Source: Methylocystis sp. B8 (GTDB lineage Bacteria; Pseudomonadota; Alphaproteobacteria; Rhizobiales; Beijerinckiaceae). Taken from it: 64,000 bases of DNA. Location of the stretch: positions 806,001 through 870,000 of the forward strand of contig NZ_VBTZ01000001.1 in NCBI RefSeq assembly GCF_005771425.1, given 5' to 3'. The position numbers were made by a program, and so were the translations under genes. The notes under the pieces were generated by a model. It was not told the DNA's origin, made no database searches, and was given only the letters and a program-made list of their open reading frames with translations. Of this stretch, positions 8,846 to 18,900 are shown in pieces (position 1 is the first letter of the stretch; each line of letters opens with the position of its first letter).

Positions 8846-9493
8846 TCAGAACCCGGCAAGTCCGCGAAGGCTTAAGCCCGTGAGCGTGTCGACGAGACGC
8901 TCAAGGGCGTCGTCGTCGAATTTGAGCGAGAAAGGCGGCTTCGCCAACCGTTCCGCTTCCCGCACGAAAAACATCGGCTGTTGGGCAAGCCACAGCATCG
9001 CGAAAGTGACGGTCTCCGACGAGGATTCCTGCGGCAGGAAACGCCGCACGACGCGTTCCGCCAGGCGGAAAATTCGTGGCGGCGACTGAGCGATGAAGGC
9101 GCTGAATGTCTCGCTTGGCTTAACGCTTTCCCAGGCGAAGATGCGCAGATAGCGGCAGACGCGATCGCGTTTGACGAGCGGCAGAAGGAATTGATGCAGA
9201 TAGCGTCGAAGCGCGCCTTCCGGCGACAGCGCGTCAAGTTCTTCTGCGTCCAAGAACGCATTCTCTTCGAAGGCCCGCGTAGCGGCGAGCAGCACTTCGC
9301 GATAGAGCCCGTCCTTGCCGCCAAAGTGGTAGTTGACGGCGGCCTGGTTGGCCATCGCCTTTTGAGTGATCAGCCGGACCGAGCCGCCATCATATCCATA
9401 TTCCGCGAAAACCGCGGTCGCGGCTTTGATAAGAGCCGCCCGCGTCACTTCCGTCGAGCGAGAAGCGACGCGGACCTGATCAAGATTGCTCAA
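8846..9493 (-). CDS. TetR/AcrR-family transcriptional regulator
   Basis: A 215-residue TetR-family repressor. The N-terminal helix-turn-helix lies at about residues 16-62 (TRAALIKAATAVFAEYGYDG, QAAVNYHFGGKDGLYREVL). The C-terminal ligand domain resembles the CerR/DUF1956 group (ALRRYLHQFLLPLV, then LWLAQQPMFFVREAERL). It is downstream of, and probably cotranscribed with, the unknown membrane-protein gene at 9503-10117, nine bases away. A perfect inverted repeat upstream of that gene is a likely operator for both. The inducer is unknown. Confidence 0.93.
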   Translation of the reverse strand: MSNLDQVRVASRSTEVTRAALIKAATAVFAEYGYDGGSVRLITQKAMANQAAVNYHFGGKDGLYREVLLAATRAFEENAFLDAEELDALSPEGALRRYLHQFLLPLVKRDRVCRYLRIFAWESVKPSETFSAFIAQSPPRIFRLAERVVRRFLPQESSSETVTFAMLWLAQQPMFFVREAERLAKPPFSLKFDDDALERLVDTLTGLSLRGLAGF

Positions 9494-9502
9494 TTCGCGT
9501 CC

Positions 9503-10117
9503 TCAGAAGCGGTATGCGTTGACAAGGCTCGACACTGCGCCGGTGAGCGACGTTGCGCCATTCCACGCCTTTAGGCCGAGCGGCGCCAGCTTTGAGGAGA
9601 GCCCTGTCGGGTCGAGCTTGGCCAACAAACTCCGGTCCGGCTGGTCCGCGCTGTCGCCCATTGTCTGGGCGGCGACCGGCTCGGCGTTGTTGGTCGGGGG
9701 CGCCAGCGGCGACCCGACAGGGTTTCTCTTTTCCGGAGACGGCTTGCGCAAGGCGGCGACCTTCGTCGGCTTGATCAAGCTCGCCTCCGTCTTCTCGGCG
9801 ACCGGCTCATTCGGCGGGTCATATTCGTTCGACCAGTCAGAGATCCGCTCCTGCGGATAGATCGCGAAGAGCGCCGGCGCACCGCTTTTGCGCCCCGCCG
9901 ACGCGCGTTCAGTGTCCGCCGTCTCGATCCGGTCGATGATCTTGCCGCTCACAGGGTCGGTTGTGAAAACGATCTCGTTCAGAACGTCTGCGTTCTTCCA
10001 CTGTGCAGGCAGGAAGGCGACGAGCCAGGTCGCGACAAAGCAGACCGCGGCGTCGACGAGAAGCCGGCGTGACCTAGCGCTAACCGCGGCGAATTTCGCT
10101 TCCAAATGGTCGCCCAT
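9503..10117 (-). CDS. Unknown membrane-anchored protein paired with TetR gene
   Basis: A 204-residue protein with a cytoplasmic N-terminus of about 20 residues and one hydrophobic helix at about 20-38 (LLVDAAVCFVATWLVAF). A long polar, proline-rich segment without obvious domain follows, and then a glycine/leucine-rich C-terminus (LLAKLDPTGLSSKLAPLG). The start is well supported by GGAGG seven bases before the ATG. I do not recognise a family. It is first in a two-gene operon with the TetR regulator. Efflux components usually accompany such regulators, but this protein does not resemble one. Confidence 0.7.
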   Translation of the reverse strand: MGDHLEAKFAAVSARSRRLLVDAAVCFVATWLVAFLPAQWKNADVLNEIVFTTDPVSGKIIDRIETADTERASAGRKSGAPALFAIYPQERISDWSNEYDPPNEPVAEKTEASLIKPTKVAALRKPSPEKRNPVGSPLAPPTNNAEPVAAQTMGDSADQPDRSLLAKLDPTGLSSKLAPLGLKAWNGATSLTGAVSSLVNAYRF

Positions 10118-10149
10118 GGCAAACCTCCATTTAAAACGACTGATTGAAA

Positions 10150-10167
10150 TTCAAACGGCTGTTTGAA
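10150..10167. promoter_or_regulatory. Perfect dyad TTCAAAC-N4-GTTTGAA, candidate TetR operator
   Basis: A perfect 7+4+7 palindrome sits 33-50 bases before the start of the 10117 gene, within its expected promoter. Half-sites CAAAC/GTTTG are of the kind bound by some TetR proteins, for example PsrA-type regulators. The TetR gene is the second gene of the operon, so autoregulation is the simple reading. Confidence 0.6.
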
Positions 10168-10311
10168 GCGAAATTATGGCGTCTCAATTGATGCGGGCGC
10201 AACATGCGTCATTTTGGCGCTTTAGGCCGCCTCGGGCCGCGACCGCGGCCGCTCTTCCCGTCGCCGCTTCGCCGTGATAAGCGACCCGTCTCACGATGCG
10301 CGTCCTAAGGA

Positions 10312-10345
10312 CCGGCTTCGCCGATTAATCCGGGAGCCGGTTTTT
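10312..10345 (+). promoter_or_regulatory. glyA leader hairpin with T-run
   Basis: ACCGGCT and AGCCGGT pair across a 17-base loop and are followed by TTTTTG, about 40 bases before the glyA ATG. This is terminator-like, so it could be an attenuator or the 3' part of a leader RNA. No named riboswitch class could be matched by eye. Confidence 0.4.
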
Positions 10346-10385
10346 GCTTTCGTTCAGCGCCGTTAGGCATAGAGGTCCAATTCCC

Positions 10386-11663
10386 ATGAGCCAACCCGGT
10401 TTCTTCACCGCCTCCCTCAGCGCTTCCGATCCGGAAATCGCTAAGGCGATCGAACTCGAACTCGGCCGTCAGAGGCACGAGATCGAACTGATCGCGTCGG
10501 AGAATATTGTCTCAAAGGCGGTGCTGGAGGCCCAGGGCTCGGTTCTCACCAACAAATACGCCGAAGGCTATCCCGGAAAGCGCTATTACGGCGGCTGCCA
10601 GTTCGTCGACATCGCCGAAAATCTTGCGATTGACCGCGCCAAGAAGCTGTTCGACTGCGGCTTCGCTAATGTGCAGCCGAACTCCGGCTCGCAGGCCAAT
10701 CAGTCGGTCTTCCTCGCGCTGATGCAGCCGGGCGACGTGTTCATGGGCCTCGACCTCGCCGCCGGCGGCCATCTGACGCATGGCTCGCCGGTCAATGTCT
10801 CCGGCCGCTGGTTCAAGCCGGTGAGCTATACGGTGCGCAAGCAGGATCAGCGCATCGACATGGAGCAGGTCGCCGAGCTCGCCAAGGAGCATAAGCCGAA
10901 GATGATCATCGCCGGCGGCTCGGGCTATTCCCGCATCTGGGACTTCGAAGGCTTCCGCCAGATCGCCGACAGCGTCGGCGCCTATTTCATGGTCGACATG
11001 GCGCATTTCGCCGGCCTCGTCGCCGCGGGTCTGCATCCCTCGCCGTTTCCGCATGCGCATGTGGTCACCACCACGACGCACAAGACGCTGCGCGGCCCGC
11101 GCGGCGGCATGGTGCTGACGAACGACGAGGACATCGCCAAGAAGATCAACTCGGCTGTGTTCCCTGGCCTTCAGGGCGGTCCGCTGATGCACGTCATCGC
11201 CGGCAAGGCCGTGGCTTTCGGAGAGGCGCTGACCCCGCAGTTCAAGACCTATCAGCAGCAGGTCAAGGACAATGCGCAGACGCTGGCGCAGACGCTCGTC
11301 GACGCCGGCCTCGCGATCGTTTCGGGCGGTACCGACAATCATCTGATGCTGGTCGATCTGCGTCCCAAGAAGATCACCGGCAAAGCGGCCGAAGCTGCGC
11401 TCGGCCGGGCGCATATCACCTGCAATAAGAACGGCATTCCTTTCGATCCGGAAAAGCCTTTCGTCACCTCTGGCATTCGTCTCGGCTCGCCCGCGGCGAC
11501 GTCGCGCGGCTTCGGAGAGAGCGAGTTCAAAGATGTCGGGCAAATGATCGTCGAAGTGCTCGACGGACTTTCTTCGAAGGGCGAGGAAGGCAACGCCGCG
11601 ACCGAAGCCGCGGTGAAGGAAAAGGTTCACGCGCTCACTGCGAAGTTCCCGATCTACCAGTAA
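10386..11663 (+). CDS. glyA: Serine hydroxymethyltransferase
   Basis: GlyA interconverts serine and glycine with transfer of the one-carbon unit to tetrahydrofolate; in alphaproteobacterial methylotrophs it is also a serine-cycle enzyme. The 425-residue protein has the N-terminal [34 protein letters not shown], and the PLP-lysine motif [14 protein letters not shown] with the lysine at about residue 232. Length is normal. ATG 10386 gives the family start MSQPGFF; an upstream alternative at 10344 would lie inside the leader. A tight GC hairpin follows the stop. Confidence 0.97.
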   Translation: MSQPGFFTASLSASDPEIAKAIELELGRQRHEIELIASENIVSKAVLEAQGSVLTNKYAEGYPGKRYYGGCQFVDIAENLAIDRAKKLFDCGFANVQPNSGSQANQSVFLALMQPGDVFMGLDLAAGGHLTHGSPVNVSGRWFKPVSYTVRKQDQRIDMEQVAELAKEHKPKMIIAGGSGYSRIWDFEGFRQIADSVGAYFMVDMAHFAGLVAAGLHPSPFPHAHVVTTTTHKTLRGPRGGMVLTNDEDIAKKINSAVFPGLQGGPLMHVIAGKAVAFGEALTPQFKTYQQQVKDNAQTLAQTLVDAGLAIVSGGTDNHLMLVDLRPKKITGKAAEAALGRAHITCNKNGIPFDPEKPFVTSGIRLGSPAATSRGFGESEFKDVGQMIVEVLDGLSSKGEEGNAATEAAVKEKVHALTAKFPIYQ

Positions 11664-11670
11664 TCGGTTT

Positions 11671-11697
11671 CCCTTCCCCGTAGCTTGCGGGGAAGGG
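11671..11697. terminator. GC-rich hairpin after glyA
   Basis: CCCTTCCCCG and CGGGGAAGGG form a perfect 10-pair stem with a 7-base loop, starting 7 bases after the glyA stop. CCCCGCGATGCGGGG follows at about 11707-11721. There is no T-run, so it may slow or process RNA rather than act as a classical terminator. Similar hairpins are common between alphaproteobacterial genes. Confidence 0.45.
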
Positions 11698-11756
11698 ACA
11701 TTCCCACCCCGCGATGCGGGGCCGTCTCTCCGAGGAGAGCGGAAAAGGCGCCCGAC

Positions 11757-12257
11757 ATGCGCTGTCCCTATTGCGGTTCCGCCGACACGCAGGTGAAGGA
11801 CTCTCGTCCGGCGGAAGATTCATCCTGCATACGGCGGCGCCGCGTCTGTCCGACCTGCGGCGGCCGCTTCACGACATTTGAGCGCGTGCAGCTGCGCGAA
11901 ATCATCGTCGTGAAGAAGTCCGGCCGCCGGGCGCCGTTCGATCGCGACAAGCTGACGCGCTCGGTCGAGATCGCCTTGCGCAAGCGTCCGGTCGAGCCGG
12001 AACGCGTCGAGCAGATGATTTCCGGAATCGTTCGCCAACTGGAAAGCCTCGGCGAAGTCGAGGTGGAAAGCCAGCGCATCGGCGAATTGGTGATCGAAGG
12101 CCTGCGCTCGCTCGATGCCGTCGCTTTTGTGCGCTTCGCCTCGGTCTATCGTGATTTTCGCGAGGTCAGTGATTTTTCCGCAGTGATCGATGAATTGGAG
12201 AGCGGCGGCGACGGCGTGGCTTTGGCGCCGGACGCCGACGATTCAGAGAAGGCATGA
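11757..12257 (+). CDS. nrdR: Transcriptional repressor NrdR
   Basis: NrdR represses ribonucleotide reductase genes when dATP/ATP occupies its ATP-cone. The 166-residue protein has a zinc ribbon with C3, C6, C31 and C34 ([17 protein letters not shown]) and the ATP-cone from about residue 46 ([20 protein letters not shown]). The C-terminus carries an acidic extension after residue 140. Its stop overlaps the ribD start by four bases (ATGA), so the two are translationally coupled. The glyA-nrdR-ribD order is frequent in Rhizobiales. Confidence 0.97.
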   Translation: MRCPYCGSADTQVKDSRPAEDSSCIRRRRVCPTCGGRFTTFERVQLREIIVVKKSGRRAPFDRDKLTRSVEIALRKRPVEPERVEQMISGIVRQLESLGEVEVESQRIGELVIEGLRSLDAVAFVRFASVYRDFREVSDFSAVIDELESGGDGVALAPDADDSEKA

Positions 12258-13384
12258 CGATCCACAAATCCTTTCCGCAGACGGCGACCGACGACGCCTT
12301 TATGGCGGCGGCTCTTGCGCTCGGCCGGCGCAATCTGGGCCGCACTGCGCCGAATCCGGCGGTCGGCGCGCTGCTCGTGCGCGACGGAGTCGTCATTGCC
12401 CGCGGCTGGACCGCGCCGGGGGGGCGCCCGCACGCGGAAGCGATCGCTATGGCCGCGGCGGGCGAGGCGGCGCGCGGCGCAACGCTTTACGTGACCTTGG
12501 AGCCTTGCGCGCATCACGGCGCGACGCCGCCTTGCGTCGACTCCATCATCGCCGGCGGCGTCGCGCGCGTCGTCACCGCTCTGGAGGATCCTGACCCACG
12601 CGTATCTGGCGACGGCCATGCAAGATTGCGTAACGCAGGGATTGACGTCGTTGTCGGTCTGGGAGCCGCGGCTGCGCGCGCCGATCATCTCGGGCATATT
12701 CTGCGGGTCACCCATCGCCGCCCGATGATTACTCTTAAGTTGGCGCAGACGGCGGATGGCTACGCCGCTGGCGCGGCGCACGATCCGCGTCTCCACATCA
12801 CCGGTCCTGTCGCTGACGCCTTCACCCATGTGCAGCGCTCGCTGCATGACGCCATCATGGTTGGCGGCGGCACGGCGCGCGAAGACGATCCGCTGATGAC
12901 CGTTCGTCTTCCCGGCATGCAGCGCTGCAAGCCGCTGCGCATCGTGCTGGACGAAAAGCTGTCGCTGTCGCCGCGTTCGCGTCTAGCTTCTACGGCGCGC
13001 GAGACGCCGCTGCTCGTGATCGCTGGAGCGGATGTCACTAATCAAGCGGTCAAAGCTTTCGAAAACGCCACCGGCGCCGAAGTTGTCTGCATAGGGACCC
13101 GGGAAGGCCTGCTTGATCTCACAAGCGCACTCAGACTTCTCGCGGATCGCGGCATTACCCGCATCTTCAGCGAAGGCGGTCCGCGCGTCGCTGAAAGTCT
13201 GCTGGCCGCCGATCTTGCGGATGAGGTGATCCTGCACACTGGCGTCAAGCCATTGGGAAGGGCAGGGCGCCCTGCGCTGACGCCTAAGGCGCGCGCCGCT
13301 CTTGAGGACGACTCGCGTTATCGTCTTATCGAAACACGGACGCTCGGCGCCGACATAATGAACCGATACGCGCGGGTGGATTAA
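12254..13384 (+). CDS. ribD: Bifunctional riboflavin deaminase/reductase RibD
   Basis: RibD carries out the second and third steps of riboflavin synthesis: deamination of the pyrimidine and reduction of its ribosyl side chain. The N-terminal deaminase has the zinc site H60-A-E62 plus C85 and C94 ([13 protein letters not shown]). The C-terminal reductase begins near residue 155 ([18 protein letters not shown]) and has [18 protein letters not shown] near the end. At 376 residues it is a full fusion. It overlaps nrdR by four bases and ribE by one (TAATG), indicating one operon. Confidence 0.96.
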   Translation: MTIHKSFPQTATDDAFMAAALALGRRNLGRTAPNPAVGALLVRDGVVIARGWTAPGGRPHAEAIAMAAAGEAARGATLYVTLEPCAHHGATPPCVDSIIAGGVARVVTALEDPDPRVSGDGHARLRNAGIDVVVGLGAAAARADHLGHILRVTHRRPMITLKLAQTADGYAAGAAHDPRLHITGPVADAFTHVQRSLHDAIMVGGGTAREDDPLMTVRLPGMQRCKPLRIVLDEKLSLSPRSRLASTARETPLLVIAGADVTNQAVKAFENATGAEVVCIGTREGLLDLTSALRLLADRGITRIFSEGGPRVAESLLAADLADEVILHTGVKPLGRAGRPALTPKARAALEDDSRYRLIETRTLGADIMNRYARVD

Positions 13385-13986
13385 TGTTCACCGGCATCGT
13401 CACAGATGTGGGCGAAGTCGTTTCGATGGAGCCGCGCGGCGAACTGCGGCGTCTGCGCATCGCCTGTTCATACGATTCCAATAGCATCGCTCTTGGCGCC
13501 TCGATCGCCTGCTCGGGCGTATGCCTGACGGTCGTCGCCGTCGCCCGCGAAGATGCGCGAACAATCTTCGAGGTCGACGCCGCCGCCGAGACGCTTGCCG
13601 TGACGACGGTCGGAACCTGGGCCCACGGAACGCGCGTCAATCTTGAACGCGCGCTGAAGATCGGCGATGAACTCGGCGGCCACATCGTCACCGGCCATGT
13701 TGATGGCGTCGCGCGCATTCTGTCGCGCGAGGACTTTGATGACATGTCGCAATTCTGGGTGGAGTCGCCGCGCGAGCTGTCGCGCTTCATCGCCAAGAAG
13801 GGATCTGTCGCGCTCGACGGCGTTTCGCTCACCGTAAACGACGTCGACGGCGATCGCTTTTCCGTGCTGCTCATTCCGCATACGCTGGCCGTGACGACTC
13901 TCGGCGCCCGAAGGGCAGGGGATGCGATAAACATCGAAATCGATCTGATGGCGCGCTATGCGGCGCGGCTGCGCGAAGCGCGATAG
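13384..13986 (+). CDS. ribE: Riboflavin synthase alpha subunit
   Basis: This enzyme dismutates two molecules of 6,7-dimethyl-8-ribityllumazine to riboflavin. The 200-residue protein shows the duplicated lumazine-binding barrel: [12 protein letters not shown] at the start, with GVCLTVV in the first repeat, and a second repeat with GHIVTGHVDGVARI and DGVSLTVNDVDGDRFSV. Length is typical. It overlaps the ribD stop by one base. A family A repeat separates it from ribH, the lumazine synthase that makes its substrate. Confidence 0.96.
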   Translation: MFTGIVTDVGEVVSMEPRGELRRLRIACSYDSNSIALGASIACSGVCLTVVAVAREDARTIFEVDAAAETLAVTTVGTWAHGTRVNLERALKIGDELGGHIVTGHVDGVARILSREDFDDMSQFWVESPRELSRFIAKKGSVALDGVSLTVNDVDGDRFSVLLIPHTLAVTTLGARRAGDAINIEIDLMARYAARLREAR

Positions 13987-14000
13987 TTCAGGACAATCCC

Positions 14001-14078
14001 CGTCATGCCCGCGCTTGGCGCGGGCATCCACGAAAATCTTCTCGACAATGGATGGCCGGGACAAGCCCGGCCATGACG
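14001..14078. repeat. Family A palindromic repeat within the rib cluster
   Basis: CGTCATGCCCGCGCTTGGCG and the inverted GGATGGCCGGGACAAGCCCG flank a 14-base spacer, forming a long potential hairpin between ribE and ribH. An insert of this kind inside an operon could alter mRNA stability between the two cistrons. Confidence 0.8.
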
Positions 14079-14133
14079 CTGTTGTAGTCGCCGCGCAAAA
14101 TTGCGTGTATCGATCTCGGCGCAAGGAGTTCCC

Positions 14134-14616
14134 ATGGCAGGTTTTGCACCCGATGACGATGACGCCGCGCCTGTGCCAGGCGCGCATATTCTCGTCGTCG
14201 CGACGAAGTTCAACGGCGAGATCGTCGCCATGCTGCGAGAGGGCGCGCTTGACGCGTTGCGCGGGCTGCAGGCTCACCCGACTGTGATCAATGTTCCGGG
14301 AGCGCTGGAGATCGCCACCGCGGCAGCGATTGCGCTCGATGACGCCGCGGCTGCCGGACTCCCCTACGACGGCGTCGTTGCGCTCGGCTGCGTTATCCGC
14401 GGCGAGACCTATCATTTTGAACTCGTCGCCAATGAAAGCGCGCGCGCGCTGACGGATCTTTCCCTTTCGCGCCGCCTGCCGCTCGGCAATGGCGTGCTTA
14501 CTGTGGAGAACGAGGCTCAGGCGATTGTGCGCGCCGATCCGAAACAAGGAAACAAGGGCGCCGATGCTGCGCGGGCGGCGCTGGCGCTCGTGCGCCTCAA
14601 ACGAGGCGTCGCATGA
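14134..14616 (+). CDS. ribH: 6,7-dimethyl-8-ribityllumazine synthase
   Basis: RibH condenses the pyrimidine product of RibD with 3,4-dihydroxybutanone phosphate to make lumazine. The 160-residue protein shows ATKFNGEI (substrate pocket), NVPGALEIATAA, and ALGCVIRGETYHFELV with the catalytic histidine at about residue 94. ATG 14134 has AAGGAG seven bases upstream and is preferred to TTG 14101. It overlaps nusB by four bases (ATGA). Confidence 0.97.
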   Translation: MAGFAPDDDDAAPVPGAHILVVATKFNGEIVAMLREGALDALRGLQAHPTVINVPGALEIATAAAIALDDAAAAGLPYDGVVALGCVIRGETYHFELVANESARALTDLSLSRRLPLGNGVLTVENEAQAIVRADPKQGNKGADAARAALALVRLKRGVA

Positions 14617-15065
14617 GCGTCGATCAACGTTCGGCCGCGCGTTTGGCGATTGTGCAAGCGCTCTATCAGATGGAAGTGGCCGGCAAGGGCCTCAATGAAA
14701 TTTTCGCCGAGTTCGAGTCCCACTGGATCGGACGCGAGATCGAGGGCGCGCAATATAAGCCGGCGGACGCCGCCTTCTTTCGCGACGTGCTGCAGGGCGT
14801 GCTGACGGATCAGGTCGCCATCGACCGGCAGATCGACCGCGCGCTTTCCGGCGGTTGGCCGCTGTCGCGGCTGGAGGCCGTCATGCGCGCCGCCTTGCGA
14901 GCCGGCGCCTATGAGTTGCGTTCGCGCAAGGACGTTCCGGCGCGCGTCGCCCTCAAGGAATATGTTGACGTCGCCGGCGCCTTTTTTGGACCGACCGAGT
15001 CGGGGATGGTGAATGCGGTGCTCGACAGGATCGCCCATGAGGAGCGCGCCGAGGAGCTGAGTTAG
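14613..15065 (+). CDS. nusB: Transcription antitermination factor NusB
   Basis: NusB binds boxA RNA with NusE (S10) and promotes antitermination, chiefly in rRNA operons. The 150-residue all-helical protein starts RSAARLAIVQALYQMEVAG and ends with the conserved helices VPARVALKEYVDVAGAFFG and GMVNAVLDRIA. The ATGA overlap with ribH and the ribH-nusB-thiL order are widespread in proteobacteria. Confidence 0.97.
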   Translation: MSVDQRSAARLAIVQALYQMEVAGKGLNEIFAEFESHWIGREIEGAQYKPADAAFFRDVLQGVLTDQVAIDRQIDRALSGGWPLSRLEAVMRAALRAGAYELRSRKDVPARVALKEYVDVAGAFFGPTESGMVNAVLDRIAHEERAEELS

Positions 15066-15090
15066 AATTTCGGGCGTTCCTTCTCCCGAC

Positions 15091-15150
15091 GCGAACCGGG
15101 TGTTCCCGGTTCGCGCAAACAATGCTGAAGTCGGCAACAGCCGACTTCAG
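15091..15150. repeat. Two adjacent perfect hairpins between nusB and thiL
   Basis: GCGAACCGGG-TGTT-CCCGGTTCGC (15091-15114) and CTGAAGTCGG-CAACAG-CCGACTTCAG (15125-15150) are two back-to-back perfect 10-pair stems. Neither has a T-run. They lie in the leader of thiL and could be RNA processing or stability elements. Confidence 0.6.
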
Positions 15151-15177
15151 TTCGGGAGGGGAAGTCAAAGGCTTCAC

Positions 15178-16125
15178 ATGCCGCATCGCTATAGCGAAGA
15201 TGAAATCATCGCCCGCGTTTTCGCGCCGATTGCCGGGGCGGCCGCGCTCGGTCTCAAGGACGACGCCGCTCTTCTCGCGCCCGAGCACGCGCCGCTCGTC
15301 GTCACGACCGATATGGTCGTCGCGGGCGTTCATTTTTTCGCAGACGATGAGCCGGCGCTGATCGCCAAAAAGGCGCTGCGCGTCAATCTCTCCGATCTTG
15401 CCGCTAAGGGCGCCGAACCGATCGGTTTTCTGTTGGCCTTGGCGCTCCCAGCCGACTGGACCAACGACTGGCTCGAAGCTTTCGCTGCGGGGCTCGCCGA
15501 GGATGCGCGCGCTTACCGCGTGCCCCTCATCGGGGGTGACACGGGCGCCACTCCAGGTCCGTTGACCATTTCGATTACCGCGCTCGGGCGCGCGCCCCGC
15601 TTCGTGCCGCGCACCAGCGCGAAAGCCGGAGATGCAATCTTTGTTTCAGGCCCAATCGGAGACGCGGCGCTAGGCCTGGCGTTGCGGCGCGACCCGGCGC
15701 TTGCTGGGCGTCTTTCCGGCGACGCGCGCGACTATCTGATCGGGCGCTATCTGCTGCCGCAGCCGCGTCTCGACCTCTCCGCGTGGCTCTCGGCCAACGC
15801 CAGCGCCGCCATGGACATTTCCGATGGTCTAGCCGGCGATCTCGCCAAGCTCTGCCGCGCCTCGGGCGTGAGCGCAAAGGTCGAACTTGCCGCCGTGCCG
15901 CTCTCGGCGGCGGCGCATGGGGCGATAGCGATCGATCCTTCGCTGTTTGAAACAGCGATAACCGGCGGTGACGACTACGAAATTCTCATCGCCGGACGCG
16001 AAGCGGCTCCTCCTGCGCCCGCCTGTCGGATAGGCGAGATTGTGGCGGGAAACGCGCCCCCGGTCTTCCTCGACGCTCGGAAAACGCCTGTCGTTTTCAA
16101 AAAATTGTCCTTCCAGCACTTCTAA
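15178..16125 (+). CDS. thiL: Thiamine-monophosphate kinase
   Basis: ThiL phosphorylates thiamine monophosphate to the active cofactor thiamine diphosphate. The 315-residue protein has the PurM/ThiL fold marks: LGLKDDAALL near residue 25, VVTTDMVVAGVHF near 42, KALRVNLSDLAAKGAEP near 65 and IGGDTGATPGPLTIS near 120. The C-terminal AMDISDGLAGDLAKLC and ITGGDDYEIL follow. The ATG at 15178 is favoured by family length; a start at 15100 would add 26 residues across the hairpins. It lies downstream of nusB on the same strand. Confidence 0.95.
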   Translation: MPHRYSEDEIIARVFAPIAGAAALGLKDDAALLAPEHAPLVVTTDMVVAGVHFFADDEPALIAKKALRVNLSDLAAKGAEPIGFLLALALPADWTNDWLEAFAAGLAEDARAYRVPLIGGDTGATPGPLTISITALGRAPRFVPRTSAKAGDAIFVSGPIGDAALGLALRRDPALAGRLSGDARDYLIGRYLLPQPRLDLSAWLSANASAAMDISDGLAGDLAKLCRASGVSAKVELAAVPLSAAAHGAIAIDPSLFETAITGGDDYEILIAGREAAPPAPACRIGEIVAGNAPPVFLDARKTPVVFKKLSFQHF

Positions 16126-16311
16126 CGGAACGGCGCCTGCGCAGCATTGCCGCGCGGCTACGTTTCTGGCAGAAAGCCCGCCGGAAAGCCGCTGTCCTCG
16201 CCCGATTCGCTCGGCGGGGCCGCTACTCCTTTTTCCGTTGCGCGACATCCGCTCGCAGCGACGCGACCAATTCGACCATCCGCGGTCAAGGAACGAAAAG
16301 GCGAAGCCAAA

Positions 16312-18492
<2,181 letters not shown>

Positions 18493-18512
18493 GAAGGTCG
18501 CACGGCGTAATT

Positions 18513-18547
18513 AAAAGGGCGGGGGAGACCTCGCCCTTTTGCTTTTT
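18513..18547 (+). terminator. Rho-independent terminator of hppA
   Basis: AAAAGGGCG pairs with CGCCCTTTT around a 10-base loop and is followed by GCTTTTTCG, 20 bases after the hppA stop. It is a classical intrinsic terminator. Confidence 0.85.
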
Positions 18548-18590
18548 CGAACTTATTTGGAAGTTCCAATGGGAATGATGTTTTCAGGAA

Positions 18591-18831
18591 TTGGAATGGC
18601 GCGTGATCCACGTTCGTGAAAAGTTTACGACCCGGGTCGACAAAGACCCTGCTTGCCGAGGTTCGGAAGATTGCAAAGGCCGAAGGCCGCCAGCTTCAGG
18701 CCATTATTGAGGACGCTTTGCGGGCGCATGTCGAGGAACGCAGTAAGTCAAAACCGCGACGGCGCGTCATCGACGCGTATCGGTCGGGCCTTTCGCGCTA
18801 CGGCGATCTTTACGAAAAACTCGCCAAGTGA
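18591..18831 (+). pseudogene. Frameshifted ribbon-helix-helix antitoxin remnant
   Basis: Starting from TTG 18591 or GTG 18603 the frame reads HVREKFTTRVDKD, the usual N-terminal strand of ribbon-helix-helix antitoxins. The natural continuation, LLAEVRKIAKAEGRQLQAII, is in the +1 frame after GACCCTG at about 18646-18652, as if one C had been inserted. The rest (EDALRAHVEERS and RSGLSRYGDLYEKLAK) matches the C-terminus of such antitoxins. A shorter frame from GTG 18616 could still be translated (71 residues) but lacks the DNA-binding strand. No toxin gene follows; nadE starts 70 bases on. Either the locus is dead or there is a sequencing error. Confidence 0.65.
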
Positions 18832-18900
18832 GCAAAGCTCTTGCATTATCGCGGCGGGCGAGCGCCCCAATCGCAACTTTCGGCCGCTCGGGCGGACTTC

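Noticed and set aside
10512-11630. 372-residue minus-strand open frame
   Set aside because: It is antisense to glyA, and the real gene is certain.
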